Source: Lentisphaera profundi
GTDB taxonomy: Bacteria; Verrucomicrobiota; Lentisphaeria; Lentisphaerales; Lentisphaeraceae
Length of the DNA: 64,000 nt
Direction of reading: 5' to 3'
NCBI RefSeq assembly: GCF_028728065.1
Contig: NZ_CP117812.1
Span: 1,302,001 to 1,366,000 of the forward strand
The position numbers and the translations under genes are program-made. Below the pieces are notes generated by a model that was not told where the DNA came from, made no database searches, and saw only the letters and a list, made by a program, of their open reading frames with translations. Positions within the stretch are counted from its first letter, which is position 1. Every line of letters starts with the position of its first letter. Below, piece after piece: positions 25,544 to 35,600 of the stretch.

Positions 25544-26572
25544 TTAAAGTGCTGAAAAAGTATTTATTTTCATGGTGGCAGTTTTTGTGAAGTTTTTATT
25601 AAAGCTTGGACGAACGTTTAAGTTTTCAGCACTACTCAAGGTTACTCGAAGAAGTTTAATGACCTCCGACCAAGTTTGAGGCCTGTCATCAATATTAAAC
25701 GCCATAAGCTTATGAACAGCTTTTCTGACAACAGAAGGTAGGCCAGGCTGGATTTGTCCGATGGGGATAGCGTCAGTTTCAAGTTTTTGTACCAGTACTT
25801 CCATCGCTTTATAATCCTCGTATGGAGCAACACCGCTCAAGCAGTTATATAGCGTAGCACCTAGGCCATAGATATCACATCTATGATCCAATTCTTTTCC
25901 AGCCGCTTGTTCTGGGCTCATAAAGTGTGGAGATCCTAAAATCATATCTTTTTGAGTGATGTCACTAGGCTCTTCTAGGCATCTAGCGATACCCAGATCA
26001 GTCAAGTAGGCGTGTTTAGTGCTTTGATCAATGAGTATATTTGATGGTTTTATATCTCGATGAATGAGCAAATTCTGCGACCATGCATATTGCATGGCTT
26101 CGGCAATTTGTAGAGTGTAGGTTAAAGCTTCTGTCAATTCTAGAGGACCACCAATTTGAATGAGATTTTTACAGGTTTTTCCATTAACCATATCCATAGC
26201 AAGGTAATAATCATCATTAAATTCTCCGGCATAAAAGACGTGTATGAAGTGTGGATGACGGTAACTAGATAAAAGTTCTATTTCTCTTCGAAAACGCAAG
26301 TGTTCTTCATGATCTAGTTTATCATGACGTATTATTTTTATGGCACTAGTTCGGTTCATAAGTTCGTGCTTCGCAGAATAAACTTCAGCGGTACTGCCCG
26401 TACCAATGAGGGCATCTATTTTAAAATCGCCAATACGACTTCCACTGGCGTAATCGGGAGAGGGTGCGAAAAAATCACATGTACATTTAGGGCAGGTTAT
26501 TTCAGCCCCCCTAAGGTGTTCATTTACAGAGAGCTTAAGTCCGCATACATGACAGTAAAATTTGTATTCCAT
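25544..26572 (-). CDS. Ser/Thr protein kinase with N-terminal zinc ribbon
   Basis: 342 residues from ATG 26572; a TTG 12 bp earlier is unlikely. A zinc ribbon (Cys7-His-Val-Cys10 and Cys27-Pro-Lys-Cys30) precedes a full Hanks-type kinase: GTGSTAEVY P-loop, SAIKII with the ATP-binding Lys, HRDIKPSN catalytic loop (about 169), DLG in place of DFG, and GSPHFMSPEQAAG activation segment. No transmembrane segment is visible, so it is probably cytoplasmic. Zinc-ribbon kinases of this kind are typical of Lentisphaerae and planctomycetes. Target unknown. It is a single gene between the lipoprotein gene and the xyl locus. Confidence 0.85.
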   Translation of the reverse strand: MEYKFYCHVCGLKLSVNEHLRGAEITCPKCTCDFFAPSPDYASGSRIGDFKIDALIGTGSTAEVYSAKHELMNRTSAIKIIRHDKLDHEEHLRFRREIELLSSYRHPHFIHVFYAGEFNDDYYLAMDMVNGKTCKNLIQIGGPLELTEALTYTLQIAEAMQYAWSQNLLIHRDIKPSNILIDQSTKHAYLTDLGIARCLEEPSDITQKDMILGSPHFMSPEQAAGKELDHRCDIYGLGATLYNCLSGVAPYEDYKAMEVLVQKLETDAIPIGQIQPGLPSVVRKAVHKLMAFNIDDRPQTWSEVIKLLRVTLSSAENLNVRPSFNKNFTKTATMKINTFSAL

Positions 26573-26658
26573 AAAAATGGCCAATTGAAGTTATTATTTA
26601 TATAATAAATTTTGCATCAAAATATAATATCTTGCAATAGTATGCGGGAATATAGGGA

Positions 26659-26691
26659 AGCATGAATACACAAATAGTGTGTATTCATGCT
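26659..26691. terminator. Long perfect hairpin downstream of xylB
   Basis: Arms AGCATGAATACACA (26659-26672) and TGTGTATTCATGCT (26678-26691) pair perfectly over 14 bp around AATAG. It lies 20 bp after the xylB stop. There is no T-run on either strand, so it may be a transcript-stabilising hairpin or a protein-binding site and not a classic terminator. Confidence 0.6.
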
Positions 26692-26711
26692 AGAGATCGT
26701 GCTATAGGAAA

Positions 26712-28226
26712 CTAAAGTTGATTTATTAGTTCGCGATACTGAATTAATTTGTCATCATAAATCGTGGCGTTTTGCGTATTTGGAAGCAGTTGACTTTCTG
26801 CACCGGTGAAGAGTTCGTTAAGTTCTTTCCAGTCTTGTTTAGAGGAGGCATTAGCCGCACGCATTGCAGCGCCTAAAGCGGCTGAATTACTGATCTCAAT
26901 ACGTTCAACCTTAGCTTGAAAAACATCGGCAATCATTTGAGTAATAGCGGTGTTGTTCGAAGCTCCACCAGTTAAGCGAATTGTAGAGATAGACTTGGCA
27001 TGTTTTTCAGCATAAAGACGTAGATTCAGTATTTGGCTCTCAATTAAACCTACTAATGCTTTGGTAGGAGAAAAAGATGAGAGTTGTTCTTTGCTGAGTT
27101 GTGCCGAGCAGTGGGGGTACATTTCATCTACAATAAAGGGGAGATAATTACTGTCAGGATAAGGGGTGTTATTTGCAATAAGCTCTTCGCCTTCTTGCCA
27201 GTTAAGTCCTGTGGAAAGCAGTGCGGCCTCACGACTCAAAGAGCCATTTCTAAAACAAATTAAACTCATATAACCACCTGCGGGATTACCGAAGATATGG
27301 CCTACACCCTTGGTGTCTATCATTTCATAACCAATAGCGCCAAAGAAAGTATCAGAAGTTCCCATGCTGATAACAACAGTTCCAGGCTCCGCAGCTCCGC
27401 AGCCAATTAAACTATTGGGATTATCGCCAGAAGATAGGCAAATATCACAATCGGCTGAAAGGGCATATCTTTCTACGAAATATTTGGATACCTTAGCCGC
27501 GGCAGTAGAGGCAGGCTCTATAGAAGGGAGTTTATTGATGAGATTCGGGGCACAAGCATCGAGTAGGTTTTGATCCCATTGACTATTAGCCAGGTTCATT
27601 AAATTCATGCCAGCAGCATCAGAGCTATCGATAGAAAGGTTTTTTCCAGCGAAGATAGAGGCGCAAAAAGAACTAATGAGATGTATCGTTTGGGTTTCTT
27701 GATAGGCTTCAGGAGATTTTTTATAAAATTTTCTAATTTGGGCAGCAGTGAAGCGTTCGCAGTAAAGGGATCCCGAGAGTTCACTTACAGAGCCCTTTAA
27801 AATTCGATCCATTTCTTTACATTCTTCACTGGTTGAATTATCCATCCAGATGGGGACAATAGGGCGACTGAAGCAAGGGATTAAAACTTCACTTAGTGGC
27901 TCAGTACTTTTGATCTCGGCCAAGATTTGCGTAAACTTATCATTAAGGTAAACCGATGCATGCTGGTGACCAGATATAGAAATTGATTCTATTTGAGGTG
28001 TATAATCCTTTAAGGCAAACATCATTTTATCGATAGCTTTTAGATAGAGCTGAGGGTAAGAATAAAATTCTTGATTATTTCCTCTGATGAAACCATTTTC
28101 AGTTTCAAATTCAGGAAAATTTTCAGCAAAATTAATCGTATGCTCTTTAATGATCTTTCCTGCAGTACTATCGATGAGTACTGCAGAAAGGCTTTGTGTA
28201 CTTAAATCAAGGCCGAGAGAAATCAT
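26712..28226 (-). CDS. xylB: Xylulokinase
   Basis: 504 residues of the FGGY carbohydrate kinase family, slightly longer than the E. coli enzyme (484). The ATPase fold signatures are LGLDLSTQSLSAVLID at the start, ISISGHQHASVYLN with the substrate region, VISMGTSDTFFGA and IRLTGGASNNTAITQMIADVF near the C-terminus. It phosphorylates D-xylulose to xylulose 5-phosphate for the pentose phosphate pathway. It lies 3 bp after xylA, so the two are one operon. Control is probably by the divergent LacI regulator through ATGTTAA boxes upstream of xylA. Gene order xylA then xylB supports xylose over other pentuloses. Confidence 0.92.
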   Translation of the reverse strand: MISLGLDLSTQSLSAVLIDSTAGKIIKEHTINFAENFPEFETENGFIRGNNQEFYSYPQLYLKAIDKMMFALKDYTPQIESISISGHQHASVYLNDKFTQILAEIKSTEPLSEVLIPCFSRPIVPIWMDNSTSEECKEMDRILKGSVSELSGSLYCERFTAAQIRKFYKKSPEAYQETQTIHLISSFCASIFAGKNLSIDSSDAAGMNLMNLANSQWDQNLLDACAPNLINKLPSIEPASTAAAKVSKYFVERYALSADCDICLSSGDNPNSLIGCGAAEPGTVVISMGTSDTFFGAIGYEMIDTKGVGHIFGNPAGGYMSLICFRNGSLSREAALLSTGLNWQEGEELIANNTPYPDSNYLPFIVDEMYPHCSAQLSKEQLSSFSPTKALVGLIESQILNLRLYAEKHAKSISTIRLTGGASNNTAITQMIADVFQAKVERIEISNSAALGAAMRAANASSKQDWKELNELFTGAESQLLPNTQNATIYDDKLIQYRELINQL

Positions 28227-28229
28227 CTG

Positions 28230-29543
28230 TTAACCAATGTGGATGTTATAGATGTTTTCATAAAGCTCTTGTTGACCAGAAATCTGCGTAGGCTCGCCCT
28301 TAGTAGCCGCAAGGTCACGTAGGTCAGAAAGACTTAGTTTACCAGCTTCAAATGCGGATCCTTGACCAGCGTCAAAAGATGAGTAACGCTGTTTAAGCAT
28401 TTTTGGGATTTCACTGTTGTTGTTTACGTCGTCTGCAATCACGAGTGCTCTTGCAAAGTTATCCATAGCACCAATGTGACCGTAAAAAATATCTTCTAAG
28501 TCAGTTGAGTTACGACGCGTTTTTGCATCGAAGTTCAAACCACCAGGAGCAAGGCCGCCTTGCTGAAGAACAATGCGCATGATATCTACAGCGGAGTTAA
28601 GGTTTGTAGGGAATTGATCGGTATCCCAACCATTTTGTGCGTCGCCACGGTTAGCGTCGATAGAACCAAGCATCCCTGCATCAGCAGCAACTTGAATATC
28701 GTGTGCTGGATCGTGACCAGCAAGTGTACCGTGATTAGGTTCATGATTGATTTTGAAGTGCTTCTCTAATCCATTTTCACGTAAGAAGCCGATAACAGTA
28801 GCTGAGTCAACATCATATTGATGTTTCGTAGGCTCCATCGGTTTAGGTTCGATTAGAAATTGTCCAGTGAAACCAGTTTCTTCTGCATAGTTAACACACT
28901 GACGAAGAAATTCTGCGAAATGAGCTTTTTCACGTTTCATATTCGTGTTGAGTAGAGAGTCATAACCTTCACGACCACCCCAGAAAACATAGTTTTCGCC
29001 ACCGAGGAACTTCGTTGCATCAATAGCCGCTTTAACTTGTGCTGCACCCTGACAAACGACGTCAAAGTTTGAGTTTGTAGCGCCGCCATTCATATAACGT
29101 GGGTGAGAGAAGAGATTCGCTGTACCCCAAAGAAGTTTTACGCCAGATTCGGCTTGTTTATCTTTTGCACGTTTAACGAGTTCCCAGAGGTTGGCTTCAG
29201 ATTCTTCTACTGAATTTCCTTCTGGAGCCATATCACGGTCGTGAAAACAGTAAAAAGGTACGCCAAGCTTAGTAAAAAATTCGAATGCGGCATCCATTTT
29301 TTGGTGTGCTTGTTCCATTGGGTTAGAAGCATTTAACCAAGGGAGTTGTTGTGGGCCAGGGCCAAAGGGATCTGCACCAGTACCACAGAAAGTATGCCAG
29401 TAACAAACAGCGTAACGAAGATGTTCTTTCATCGTTTTTCCAGCTACGATTCTGTTTTCATCGTAGTAACGGAACGCTAAAGGATTACGGCTAGATTCAC
29501 CTTCGAATTGGATTTTTTCAGTGTTTGGGAAGTAAGTTTTCAT
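28230..29543 (-). CDS. xylA: Xylose isomerase
   Basis: 437 residues, the normal length for class II xylose isomerase. It shows [25 protein letters not shown] with the catalytic His and Asp pair, [29 protein letters not shown] with a metal-binding Glu and Lys, and [13 protein letters not shown] with further metal ligands. It converts D-xylose to D-xylulose in the cytoplasm. It is first in the xylAB operon. The 189-bp region upstream holds repeated ATGTTAA boxes shared with the divergent regulator. Glucose isomerase activity is common in the family. Confidence 0.95.
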   Translation of the reverse strand: MKTYFPNTEKIQFEGESSRNPLAFRYYDENRIVAGKTMKEHLRYAVCYWHTFCGTGADPFGPGPQQLPWLNASNPMEQAHQKMDAAFEFFTKLGVPFYCFHDRDMAPEGNSVEESEANLWELVKRAKDKQAESGVKLLWGTANLFSHPRYMNGGATNSNFDVVCQGAAQVKAAIDATKFLGGENYVFWGGREGYDSLLNTNMKREKAHFAEFLRQCVNYAEETGFTGQFLIEPKPMEPTKHQYDVDSATVIGFLRENGLEKHFKINHEPNHGTLAGHDPAHDIQVAADAGMLGSIDANRGDAQNGWDTDQFPTNLNSAVDIMRIVLQQGGLAPGGLNFDAKTRRNSTDLEDIFYGHIGAMDNFARALVIADDVNNNSEIPKMLKQRYSSFDAGQGSAFEAGKLSLSDLRDLAATKGEPTQISGQQELYENIYNIHIG

Positions 29544-29629
29544 TATTCGTGTCCTTGGTTATTTATTATCAACTGTAATCATCATAACACTCCATTTTAT
29601 CTAAGTCAATAGCAAAATGATATAAATCA

Positions 29630-29715
29630 TGTTAAAACATAAGTGAAGTTAACATATAGTCATGTACCGCTTGTAATAATTGTTTAAGTTATTAACTATG
29701 TTAAACTATGTTAAA
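29630..29715. promoter_or_regulatory. xylA/regulator operator region with four ATGTTAA boxes
   Basis: The core ATGTTAA occurs at 29630-29636, inverted (TTAACAT) at 29650-29656, and twice in an exact 10-bp tandem repeat of CTATGTTAAA at 29696-29715. The first box is part of an inverted repeat, ATGTT-AA-AACAT (29630-29641). The spacing by one helical turn and the position between xylA and a LacI-type regulator suggest a binding array. Confidence 0.6.
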
Positions 29716-29732
29716 ATAATCGAGACTATATA

Positions 29733-30763
29733 ATGAATAAGAGGGTTAGCTTACAAGATGTAGCAAAGGCTGCAGGTGTATCCGCAATGACGGTTTCTAG
29801 AGTTATTAATAATCATCCAAGAGTACTAGAGAAAACAGCCGCAAAAGTTCAGGCAGTTATCAAAGAACTTGGTTATTCAGCGGTACCTTCCTTACGTAAA
29901 AGAGGGCGAAGAAGTCGAGCACATACAGGGATTCATACAGGCCAGATAGCTTTGGTGCTTTTAGGGATGGATGAAAGTTTCGCAAATAATCCAGTTATCG
30001 GAAAAACCTTTCACGGAATTAGAAGTCATCTATCAGCCAATGAGATTTCTACTGTATTAGTTCCTGTGCAAGATCAGAGAAATTTACCTGATATATTAGA
30101 TAGAAGAAGTATTGATGGCATGATTGTAACGGGTGAATTTCCCAAAGAATCATTTAAAAAACACTTTGAAGGTATGCCATTAGTTTATATATATTGCTTG
30201 AGTAATGAGCAAGAGATTAATTATGACCAGGTTTTACCGGATAATAAAAAAGTTGCGCAACTCGCAGCAAAGAATTTTTTAGAGGCAGGAATTAAGCATT
30301 GTGCCTTTTTTGATCCTTCACCGAATCATCCCGAATTTCATATTCGTGGACTTGAGTTTTCGAAGCAAATTGAAAGTGCAGGCGGAAGGGTTGATATGTA
30401 TTTGGATAAAGCCTTAAGCGAATCGCCAGAATCAGCTGAGCAGGATGTAGATCGCAATAAATTCAACAAAATGATAGATGTTTTTTGAATAATGAAAAAA
30501 GAGCCAAAGCCGTATTTTTGCCTTCGGATTCCGTTACCGCTATTTTTTACAGGCTAATGAGAGAGAAGGGAGAAGATCCTGCGAATTACCAAGTCGTTTC
30601 CTGTAATAAGGAAAAACCTTATCTAGAAGGTTTATATCCTTCGCCAAAATCGATAGACATTCAATCGAGTCTAATAGGGACAAAAGCAGCCGCCAGGTTA
30701 TTAGAGCGTTTGGGGGATCCTAGTTTGCTAAGAGAAACGATATTAATCAGTCCTCGTTTCTAG
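29733..30763 (+). pseudogene. LacI-family xylose regulator, split by a frameshift
   Basis: The N-terminal helix-turn-helix is intact: VSLQDVAKAAGVSAMTVSRV followed by NNHPRVLEKT. A periplasmic-binding-type effector domain follows (IALVLLGMDES, GMIVTGEFP). The frame ends with TGA at 30488 after 251 residues. The rest of a normal LacI protein continues in the next frame: KRAKAVFLPSDSVTAIFY, then SIDIQSSLIGTKAAARLLERL, ending at 30763. The break lies on a T6 run (30481-30486); one more T restores DVFLNNEKRAKAVF and a typical protein of about 343 residues. The cause may be assembly error, real loss or -1 slippage. Divergent from xylAB, so it is probably a xylose repressor. It ends directly against the stop of the next, converging gene with no gap. 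Confidence 0.8.
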
Positions 30764-32593
30764 TTAAATACGTCTAATATTGTAAGTTTCATAATCCATA
30801 GGTGTGTGTTCGAGAAATTTTATTCTCTCGAATTCGTTCTCTGTCAGTTGTAGGATATCCATGGCTTCTGATTTATGTTGTGATCTCTCACGACTATTCA
30901 AGAGTTTGAAGTAAAAAAGATAGGCATCTTGTGCTTCTTTTGTTCGACCAAGTTGATCTCGCATCGCAAAAAGCATATACCAACAATCTTGATTAGTAGG
31001 TGAGTAATGAGCGGCTGTTCGAAAACATTTCTCAGAGAAATCCATGCGTAAAAAATCATCCTGGTCTTTTTCGAGGATTTTCAAACCTAGAAAGAACCAT
31101 TGGTGCCATACTACAGGTGCGTAAGTGATATTTTCACTTATTTGGTTAGCATTGCTACTTATCGTATGGTTTATAGAAGTGCCATGCTTAAGTTCTTTGT
31201 TGAATTTCAGCCATATCATAGCGCTTAATAAAACAAAAAATAAAGGAAATATAATTATTACCTTAGAAGTAAATAGCTGTGCCTTAGAGTATTTTTCTTT
31301 CGTGTAAATACTGCCTTTACAGAGCATTAATCCATAAAAAATGGCGATATGAAAAGCGTATATAGGGATATGGAGACCGTAGTCATAACTTGCATGACAG
31401 ATAAAAATAATAATTGCTACGGTTGAAAAAGCAGCAAGGTTTTTGCTGATTTTCTTTTTATGAAGGTTTTCAAAAACTTGTTGTAAATAAAAGCCATTTA
31501 AGATTATTAATAAGATAAAGAAAATAATCCCAAATTCTTGAATAATATTAAAATAAGTATTTTCACTGTGATGAAAATGATTAGTTTTATTTATTGCACC
31601 AGTGTAGGAAGGGGAGATGCTACCATAGGATCCTGGGCCTATACCTAAAGGAAAATCTTGGATAACTTTAGGTACAGTCGCAAAAAGATCTTTTCGAACA
31701 TCATCATTAATGCCTCGCTCGTTTAATTCACCTTCAAGTTCTAAGGGAGTTAATATAGAGAAAGCAATAACCACCATAAGTATGAAGAAAGTTTTTGTAG
31801 GGCTAGAGCTTTTTTGTTTAGAACAAAATAAATATGAACAGGTCAAGGAAATCATACCAAGTAAGTAGGCTCCCATAGAGCCAGATAGCATAATCCCAAT
31901 GATTAGGGCGATAGATAGACTTGCGAGTACCGCGAGGTATTTATATTCTTTTTTTTGTGATTTAGTTAAAAATTGACAAGTAGGTATACTTAGAAGAGCA
32001 GCGCAATAAGCACCAAAATGATTGGGGTTGACGAAAGAAGCAAAACTTTTTCCTGTACGGCTATCCCAAAACCACCATATATAACCAGCGGTATCGCGAA
32101 TTTGTTGTTGATACAGAACCGCTAGTATATTAAAAATGCCCATGATAACTACTACGTAGGCTAGGTATAATTTATGCTTTCTCTCCAAGTTGGCAGTGAG
32201 ATATATCAAGGGGATCAAATTTATAATAAGTATGAGGATGCTTAGGGAATTTATAAAATGCAGGGTGTTCCTAAATGAGAAATCAGGTAGATCAAAGAAA
32301 CCCATAACACTTCCTTCAGTCAATAAATTTTGAGCTTGGTAGTAGTAGCTTGCGTTATTCTGGTTTGTATTAAAGAGCGGGAGAAAAAAGAAAGCTATTG
32401 AGAAAATTAAGCATAGGCTACAGATAGTGAGGGGTAATCTGTTGACCCTTTGTTGTTTATGATTATTTACGGATTGGTGTAGAGCGGAAAGATTTAAAAT
32501 GAAGGAACTCGCAAATAAACTTTCTACCATTAAACCACCACCACATATGTGGATGATTAAAACAGAAAGGATAATGGCGAGTAAAGAAATCAT
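30764..32593 (-). CDS. O-antigen ligase/polymerase-like membrane protein with TPR-like tail
   Basis: 609 residues from ATG 32593, which overlaps the uppP stop as ATGA; an upstream in-frame start is less likely. About 10-12 hydrophobic segments are visible, e.g. LLAIILSVLIIHICGG and ILFILLIILNGFYL. A conserved periplasmic loop holds GIGPGSYGS and SENTYFNIIQEFG, as in Wzy/WaaL-type O-antigen ligases. The C-terminal soluble part (about 500-609) looks like tetratricopeptide helices (CFRTAAHYSPTNQDCWYML). It likely polymerises or ligates glycan repeats in the membrane. Operon context with UppP and a Wzz/BY-kinase points to exopolysaccharide or surface polysaccharide. Confidence 0.75.
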   Translation of the reverse strand: MISLLAIILSVLIIHICGGGLMVESLFASSFILNLSALHQSVNNHKQQRVNRLPLTICSLCLIFSIAFFFLPLFNTNQNNASYYYQAQNLLTEGSVMGFFDLPDFSFRNTLHFINSLSILILIINLIPLIYLTANLERKHKLYLAYVVVIMGIFNILAVLYQQQIRDTAGYIWWFWDSRTGKSFASFVNPNHFGAYCAALLSIPTCQFLTKSQKKEYKYLAVLASLSIALIIGIMLSGSMGAYLLGMISLTCSYLFCSKQKSSSPTKTFFILMVVIAFSILTPLELEGELNERGINDDVRKDLFATVPKVIQDFPLGIGPGSYGSISPSYTGAINKTNHFHHSENTYFNIIQEFGIIFFILLIILNGFYLQQVFENLHKKKISKNLAAFSTVAIIIFICHASYDYGLHIPIYAFHIAIFYGLMLCKGSIYTKEKYSKAQLFTSKVIIIFPLFFVLLSAMIWLKFNKELKHGTSINHTISSNANQISENITYAPVVWHQWFFLGLKILEKDQDDFLRMDFSEKCFRTAAHYSPTNQDCWYMLFAMRDQLGRTKEAQDAYLFYFKLLNSRERSQHKSEAMDILQLTENEFERIKFLEHTPMDYETYNIRRI

Positions 32594-33420
32594 TTTTGTA
32601 AGTTTAAAACAAGACCAACTATTGCAGCAAGAAAGCAATAGTAAGCAAAGTATTCCATACGCTGTTTACGAATTATGATCATTAAGAATTTAATAGCAAA
32701 GAAGCCGGATATGGCAGCGCTTGTCATTGCTATGGCGTAGTTAATTAATTCTGCTTGAGTGACTTGTTGTTGCACTAAATCTTTAAGCTCTAAAATAGTA
32801 ATACCAGCAATGACGGGAATAGACATCAAAAAAGAGAATTTAGCGGCTAATGCAGATTTTATGCCCAAGGCTTCGGCAATGGAAATAGTCGTTCCAGAAC
32901 GTGATATACCAGGAAGTATAGCAATAGCCTGACCTATGCCGATGAGTAGACTATCCTTGGCATTCATGAAGGGCTTTTTTTTGCGCTTTTTTGACCATTT
33001 AAGAGAAAGTAAAATGAATCCAGTAACCATTAAGCAAGAAAATACCAAGTAGAGGTTGTGGTAGAATTTTTCTAAATAGTCTTTAAAAAAAACACCAATG
33101 ATACCTGCAGGAATCATAGATATTAATATATATATGTTCATTGAACGGTATTGTTCATCTTCACTATCATTTGGCATTTTATTTGCTATGTGAGTATGCA
33201 ACCTTGGTAGTTCTTTTATGAGTCGTATAATATCTTTATAGAAACATGTACAAACAGCTAATAAAGTGCCGAAGTGGACAAAAACTTCTAAGGCAATGCC
33301 GTTTTGTTTTAAACCCAATAGATCACCGAAAATAACGAGGTGGCCAGAACTGGAAACGGGTAAGAATTCAGTTAAACCTTGGACGATGCCAATGATAAGC
33401 ATGTTGAAAAAATCATTCAT
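32590..33420 (-). CDS. uppP: Undecaprenyl-diphosphatase
   Basis: 276 residues, typical UppP/BacA length, with about eight membrane segments. The diagnostic motifs are IGIVQGLTEFLPVSSSGHL near the N-terminus and the second block LPGISRSGTTIS (about residues 165-180). It dephosphorylates undecaprenyl diphosphate to recycle the lipid carrier for peptidoglycan and polysaccharide synthesis. It starts 11 bp after the Wzz/BY-kinase gene and overlaps the following O-antigen-ligase-like gene, so here it probably supplies the carrier for polysaccharide export. Confidence 0.95.
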   Translation of the reverse strand: MNDFFNMLIIGIVQGLTEFLPVSSSGHLVIFGDLLGLKQNGIALEVFVHFGTLLAVCTCFYKDIIRLIKELPRLHTHIANKMPNDSEDEQYRSMNIYILISMIPAGIIGVFFKDYLEKFYHNLYLVFSCLMVTGFILLSLKWSKKRKKKPFMNAKDSLLIGIGQAIAILPGISRSGTTISIAEALGIKSALAAKFSFLMSIPVIAGITILELKDLVQQQVTQAELINYAIAMTSAAISGFFAIKFLMIIIRKQRMEYFAYYCFLAAIVGLVLNLQK

Positions 33421-33431
33421 GAATAGTTACT

Positions 33432-35600
33432 CTAGTACTCTTTGTTATAGTTATAGGTATAACCGTATCCATGAGTCGCTTGATCTGAGCCTGTGAATTT
33501 GATGTCATTGCTTTTAAAGTCGTTTACTACAAAGCCTAATAGTTTGTCTTTAGGTAGCCGCTTGACGGTAGCAGATACGTTAGGTGCTAAGGTTTTTCCT
33601 GCACGCACAACAATGACGGTTGAATCTGTAATCTCGGCTAAATGAACGGTATCAATAACCCTGACAGCAGGTGCGGTATCTATTATGATTAAGTCATAAA
33701 CTTCTCTGAGTTGCATGAATGATTCCTTGATTTTTTTACCATCAATTAATTCAGTAATAAACTCGTCAGCGGAACCTGCGGGTAGATAGTCTAAAGCGCC
33801 AATTGCGTTTTTAATTATATATTCATCAATAGCTTTGCCACTTGATTTTAAATGATCCATCAGGCCTTCTTTTGAAGCATTTTCAAAAACCTTACGGAGT
33901 GTTGCACGTCTAAAGTCACCATCAATTAAAAGTGTTTTTTTATCGGTCCATGAGCAGCATAAAGCCGTGTTTAAAGAAGTAGATGTTTTTCCTTCGCTCG
34001 GTCCAAAAGAGGTGAAAATAACTATTTTACCAGTCATGTTCTTTTCCATAAAGAGGCGTAAGCTTCGATAGGATTCTGCTAGGACTGAGCTTTTTGGTAC
34101 TTCATTAAGAAAAAATGGATTTTTTTTAGTTAGTTTAGCGGGAAAATGTGGAATGGTAGCTAAGCAAGGTAATTGGTTTTCTCGTGATATTCTAGAGAAA
34201 TTAAAGCGTTTGATTTTAAGAAAGAAATTAAGTAAGATTAAAGCAGATGAAATACTGAAGCAAACTAAAAACCCTTTAATTATATATTTTGATTGCTGTG
34301 GCCAAACAGCACCTCCAATCATAAAGGGTTCACGCATCATTCTAGTAAAGTACTTATCACCACCACTTCCAGATAGAGCAACAATGGTTTCATGAAGACT
34401 ATTTCTAAGATCACTTAGGCGTTGCTGTTGCTTCACATAACTTTCTAATTGAGAGATAACACCAGCGTTTTGTCCAAAAGTATCTTCTATTTGATCTGCC
34501 CGTATTAGGTAGTTCTTATTTTGGGCTTCAAGAGTTTTGATTCTGCCTTTGAGTGAACTAAAGATGTTTTTCCGAAAAACATCTTGTTCAACTTCAACAA
34601 TTTCAAGCTGATCAGTTAGAGATGTGACTTTTGGATGTGACAGTTTATATTTTTTCAGCATTATTTTAAGCTGAGCTTCAATTCTATATTTTGATAACTG
34701 CCTATCTTTCCATTGTTGGATATCTTGTTCCAAGCCTGTTTGTGTCATTGAATAGCGACTATTATTTTGACTGACAATCTCTATGAGTTGGTCAAACACT
34801 TCATTGGCAAGTTCTGGATTGTCTTTTAATCTGTCTAGCTCAGGTTTTAGGATGTCTAGGGCAAATTGATTTTTGTTGGCATTCTCTAGTAGCTCAGCAA
34901 TATATTTTTGATCAAATTCAATTTTTGTAGAAACAAATACAAAATTGTTGCGCGTTTTAAAGGCTACGATTTCTTTTTCGACTGTATTTATTTGTGTATC
35001 TAAATCTTCTACTTTACTTTGCATACTATTTTTGGTTGTTTCTACTTCACTACTATTGCTACTAATTCTTAATTTTTCATAGCCAGCAATCAGTAGTTTT
35101 AGGTATTGTAAAGAGGCTTCTTTAGAATATGAATCAATGGAGATGTCAATAATATCGTCATCGGCTCCTTCGACAGGGTCAAGATTTATAGTGAAGGAGG
35201 TAAGATTTATATTTTTCAGTCCTGGAAATTGATTTAGAACTTCTTCACGTATAACTCCATTAAGCTTTGAACTACGGAGCATGATCATGTGCTTATCCAT
35301 TGGGTTTTTATCCCAATAGTTATAATTACTATTATTTATATCACCAGCAATTTGAATTGCTTGATTCTCAAAAATCTCAAAACGACATTCAGCACGGTAC
35401 TTTTTGGGAAGAGTCATGCTATAGACCATCATGACGCCTGCACCAATTAATGAAATAGGACCTATAAACCACCAGTAATGAAGTAAGACTTTTGCATATT
35501 GAAGTAACTCGATTTCCTGAGAAAACTCATTTTTATTGGGGTCTTGATTCATGATATACCCATTCCTATTTTCTCCGATACTTTTAGATTTGCTTAGCAT
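33432..35600 (-). CDS. Polysaccharide co-polymerase with bacterial tyrosine kinase domain
   Basis: About 722 residues, starting at ATG 35600 after GGGA; other in-frame ATGs lie at 35618 and 35552. A Wzz-like domain has membrane segments at both ends (YWWFIGPISLIGAGVMMVYS and YIIKGFLVCFSISSALILL), with long coiled-coil periplasmic helices between. The cytoplasmic BY-kinase domain carries Walker A FGPSEGKTSTSLNTA (about 532), Walker A' LLIDGDFRR and Walker B LIIIDTAP. The tail HGYGYTYNYNKEY is the autophosphorylated Tyr cluster. It is the Wzc/GumC-type regulator of chain length and export, and is first in an operon with uppP and the ligase-like gene. Confidence 0.9.
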   Translation of the reverse strand: MLSKSKSIGENRNGYIMNQDPNKNEFSQEIELLQYAKVLLHYWWFIGPISLIGAGVMMVYSMTLPKKYRAECRFEIFENQAIQIAGDINNSNYNYWDKNPMDKHMIMLRSSKLNGVIREEVLNQFPGLKNINLTSFTINLDPVEGADDDIIDISIDSYSKEASLQYLKLLIAGYEKLRISSNSSEVETTKNSMQSKVEDLDTQINTVEKEIVAFKTRNNFVFVSTKIEFDQKYIAELLENANKNQFALDILKPELDRLKDNPELANEVFDQLIEIVSQNNSRYSMTQTGLEQDIQQWKDRQLSKYRIEAQLKIMLKKYKLSHPKVTSLTDQLEIVEVEQDVFRKNIFSSLKGRIKTLEAQNKNYLIRADQIEDTFGQNAGVISQLESYVKQQQRLSDLRNSLHETIVALSGSGGDKYFTRMMREPFMIGGAVWPQQSKYIIKGFLVCFSISSALILLNFFLKIKRFNFSRISRENQLPCLATIPHFPAKLTKKNPFFLNEVPKSSVLAESYRSLRLFMEKNMTGKIVIFTSFGPSEGKTSTSLNTALCCSWTDKKTLLIDGDFRRATLRKVFENASKEGLMDHLKSSGKAIDEYIIKNAIGALDYLPAGSADEFITELIDGKKIKESFMQLREVYDLIIIDTAPAVRVIDTVHLAEITDSTVIVVRAGKTLAPNVSATVKRLPKDKLLGFVVNDFKSNDIKFTGSDQATHGYGYTYNYNKEY

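Noticed and set aside
30481-30490. Programmed -1 frameshift in the LacI gene
   Set aside because: The run allows slippage but lacks a full X-XXY-YYZ heptamer in the right frame and there is no obvious stimulating structure. A homopolymer error or mutation is simpler.
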